Position numbers and translations under genes: made by a program. Below are positions 62,658 to 64,000 of a stretch of DNA of 64,000 bases, one piece after another; position 1 is the first letter of the stretch; each line of letters begins with the position of its first letter. The notes beneath the pieces were generated by a model. It was not told where the DNA came from, did not search any database, and saw only the letters and a program-made list of their open reading frames with translations. Origin of the DNA: Zoogloeaceae bacterium (GTDB taxonomy: Bacteria; Pseudomonadota; Gammaproteobacteria; Burkholderiales; Rhodocyclaceae). The stretch spans positions 186,001-250,000 of the forward strand of contig JACKLZ010000005.1 in NCBI GenBank assembly GCA_024235675.1. The letters run 5' to 3'.

Positions 62658-63194
62658 ATGAAAACACGGCAGCTCATGGGTGGTCTGTGTCTGGCAGGAT
62701 TTTCTGTTCTTGCAAGCGCCGGCAGTACGGCGCATGAACACGGTGTCGCGGGTCTGAGCCTGGTGCAGGAGGGCACGACGATCACGCTCGGTTTCGAGAG
62801 CCCGCTCGACAGCCTCGTCGGCTTTGAACATGCACCGCGCACCGATGCGCAGAAGCAGGCCTTGCAGAAAGCGCGTGCGGCGCTGGAGAACGCTGCCACG
62901 GCCGTGGCGCTGCCGGCCGCCGCCGCTTGTGTCGCCCGTGCGGTGACGGTGGAAATGCCCTTCGGTAGCAAGGCCCACGCCGGGCACGACGACCATGACA
63001 AGCACGCCGATGCGGAGGCGGAATATGTTTTCGAATGTGCACAGCCCGCTGCGCTGGGCACGGTGACGGTCGGCCTGTTCAAGGCCTTCCCGCGGCTGCA
63101 GCGCATCGACGCCGAAGCGGCCACGGCCGCCGGCCAGGGCAAGGCGGTGTTGCGCCCGGCACAGGCGACATGGTCGCTGCCAGCCGCACGGTGA
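62658..63194 (+). CDS. DUF2796 (ZrgA-like) periplasmic zinc-associated protein
   Basis: A 178-residue exported protein with a signal peptide (RQLMGGLCLAGFSVLASAG) and the DUF2796 pattern HEHGVAGLSLVQEGTTITLGFESPLDSLVGFEHAP. A His/Asp-rich loop AHAGHDDHDKHADAEAEYVFEC is a likely zinc site. ZrgA-type proteins are induced under zinc limitation and belong to an ABC-type system with an ATPase and FtsX-like permease, as here. Its stop overlaps a GTG start of the ATPase gene. Confidence 0.88.
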   Translation: MKTRQLMGGLCLAGFSVLASAGSTAHEHGVAGLSLVQEGTTITLGFESPLDSLVGFEHAPRTDAQKQALQKARAALENAATAVALPAAAACVARAVTVEMPFGSKAHAGHDDHDKHADAEAEYVFECAQPAALGTVTVGLFKAFPRLQRIDAEAATAAGQGKAVLRPAQATWSLPAAR

Positions 63195-63886
63195 GCGATG
63201 CGGCCGTCGCGCTGCGCGGGCTGCGCTTTTACTGGCCGGGCGCGAAGCAGGCCTGTGTCGACATTGCCGAGTTCACGCTGGCGGCCGGCGAGCGCCTGTT
63301 TCTGCATGGCCCCAGCGGCAGCGGCAAGACCACGCTGTTGTCGCTGATCGGGGGCGTATTGCGTGCCGACGCGGGCTCACTGCGGGTGCTGGGCACCGAG
63401 CTGGCAGCGCTGTCCGGGCCGCGGCGCGACCGCTTCCGAGCCGACCACATCGGCTTCATCTTCCAGCAGTTCAACCTGATTCCCTATCTGTCGGCGGCCG
63501 ACAATATTGCCCTGCCCTGCCGCTTCTCGCCGTTGCGGGCGCAGCGCGCCGGCGATATCGGCGCGGCGGTGGCGCGCCTGGCCGGGCATCTCGATTTGCC
63601 GTCCGAGCTGCTGGCGCGGCCGGCGGCCGAGCTGAGCGTTGGCCAGCAGCAGCGCGTGGCCGCGGCGCGGGCCTTGATCGGCGCCCCGGCGCTGGTGGTG
63701 GCCGACGAACCGACCTCGGCGCTGGACGCCGCCCGGCAGGATGCCTTCCTCGATCTGCTGCTGGGCGAGTGCGCGGCGGCCGGTGCGAGCCTGCTGTTTG
63801 TCAGCCATGACCTGCGTCTGGCCGGGCGCTTCGATCGATGCGTGGCACTGAGCGACTTCAACGCCGCGGCGGAGGCCACGGCATGA
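63191..63886 (+). CDS. ABC transporter ATP-binding protein (LolD/MacB-like)
   Basis: A 231-residue ATPase with Walker A GPSGSGKTT, Q-loop FIFQQFNLIPYLS, signature LSVGQQQRVAAARALI and Walker B LVVADEPTSALD, followed by the switch His in FVSHDLRLA. The sequence belongs to the LolD/MacB-type class that works with FtsX-like permeases rather than to importers. GTG at 63191 overlaps the DUF2796 stop; an ATG at 63170 is in frame. It is probably part of the zinc-regulated operon. Confidence 0.9.
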   Translation: MSDAAVALRGLRFYWPGAKQACVDIAEFTLAAGERLFLHGPSGSGKTTLLSLIGGVLRADAGSLRVLGTELAALSGPRRDRFRADHIGFIFQQFNLIPYLSAADNIALPCRFSPLRAQRAGDIGAAVARLAGHLDLPSELLARPAAELSVGQQQRVAAARALIGAPALVVADEPTSALDAARQDAFLDLLLGECAAAGASLLFVSHDLRLAGRFDRCVALSDFNAAAEATA

Positions 63887-64000
63887 GGCTGCCGCTGTGG
63901 CATCTGACCCTCGCCAGCGTGCGCAACCGCGGTCTGGCCACGGTGCTGACGCTGGTGGCCATCGCCCTCAGCGTGACCCTGTTGCTGGGCGTCGAGCGTC
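63883..64000 (+). CDS. ABC transporter permease (FtsX-like, 5' part only)
   Basis: The start of a permease gene that runs off the right edge. The visible residues LPLWHLTLASVRNRGLATVL followed by TLVAIALSVTLLLGVER show the conserved entry into the first membrane helix of FtsX-type permeases. It overlaps the ATPase stop by 4 bases (ATGA). Confidence 0.85.
   Translation, partial: MRLPLWHLTLASVRNRGLATVLTLVAIALSVTLLLGVER

Overview
The window looks like a chromosomal segment near the replication origin of a GC-rich betaproteobacterium, most likely from the Rhodocyclales (Azoarcus/Thauera-like). The evidence is the gyrB-dnaN-dnaA block read leftwards, facing away from rpmH-rnpA-yidD-yidC-mnmE read rightwards; Arg32-type EF-P with EarP; the trkA-trkH and ntrYX order; and hemE next to priA. 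The species assignment is inference.

Layout. 1-5575: pirin (partial), a class V aminotransferase, a small secreted protein with a DUF2145 partner, 4-hydroxyphenylpyruvate dioxygenase, a DM13-domain protein and a small unknown. 5576-13470: an accessory island holding one leftward, translationally coupled operon: C5 DNA methyltransferase, DUF262 protein, Z1-domain ATPase and DUF4420 PD-(D/E)XK nuclease. This is a probable restriction/anti-phage module. 13472-15354: a decayed second copy of the gyrB 3' end, a class II Fic gene, then the intact gyrB 3' end, so a direct repeat of about 310-320 bp brackets the Fic gene. 15115-24330: the replication/ribosome/membrane-insertion core. 24357-25192: two parS-like sites flank a TSUP transporter gene. 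25261-28432: speD, speE, rsmB and a DUF4390 protein. 28429-31804: NtrYX-like two-component system with a degenerate AAA+ domain in the regulator. 31902-36310: trkA and two tandem trkH genes. 36402-40048: hemE and priA, separated by an AT-rich gap with DnaA-box-like sequences.

40123-47149 is an orphan type VI secretion cassette: VgrG, DUF4123 adaptor, DUF3304 lipoprotein, truncated Tle1, second DUF3304 lipoprotein, intact Tle1 lipase. A lipoprotein plus the 5' end of the lipase gene has been tandemly duplicated, and the crossover point is visible. It is followed by a broken lipoprotein gene and an unknown membrane protein. 48930-53290 (leftward): MOSC protein, ROK kinase, SMUG-type uracil-DNA glycosylase, AmpG permease and a lipoprotein. 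53459-55203: efp-earP. 55717-59399: RsuA, DUF1857 protein, RdgC, VanZ-like protein and a Kch-type potassium channel. 59406-64000 is a zinc homeostasis region: znuA, znuB, znuC with a small upstream ORF, zur, and a divergent DUF2796-ABC transporter operon. Two matching operator-like sites sit in front of the znu genes and in the zur/DUF2796 divergent promoter.

Four themes recur: chromosome replication and segregation, potassium uptake and efflux, zinc acquisition, and conflict systems (restriction-like island, Fic, T6SS effector and immunity). No rRNA, tRNA, CRISPR array or intact transposase was recognised.
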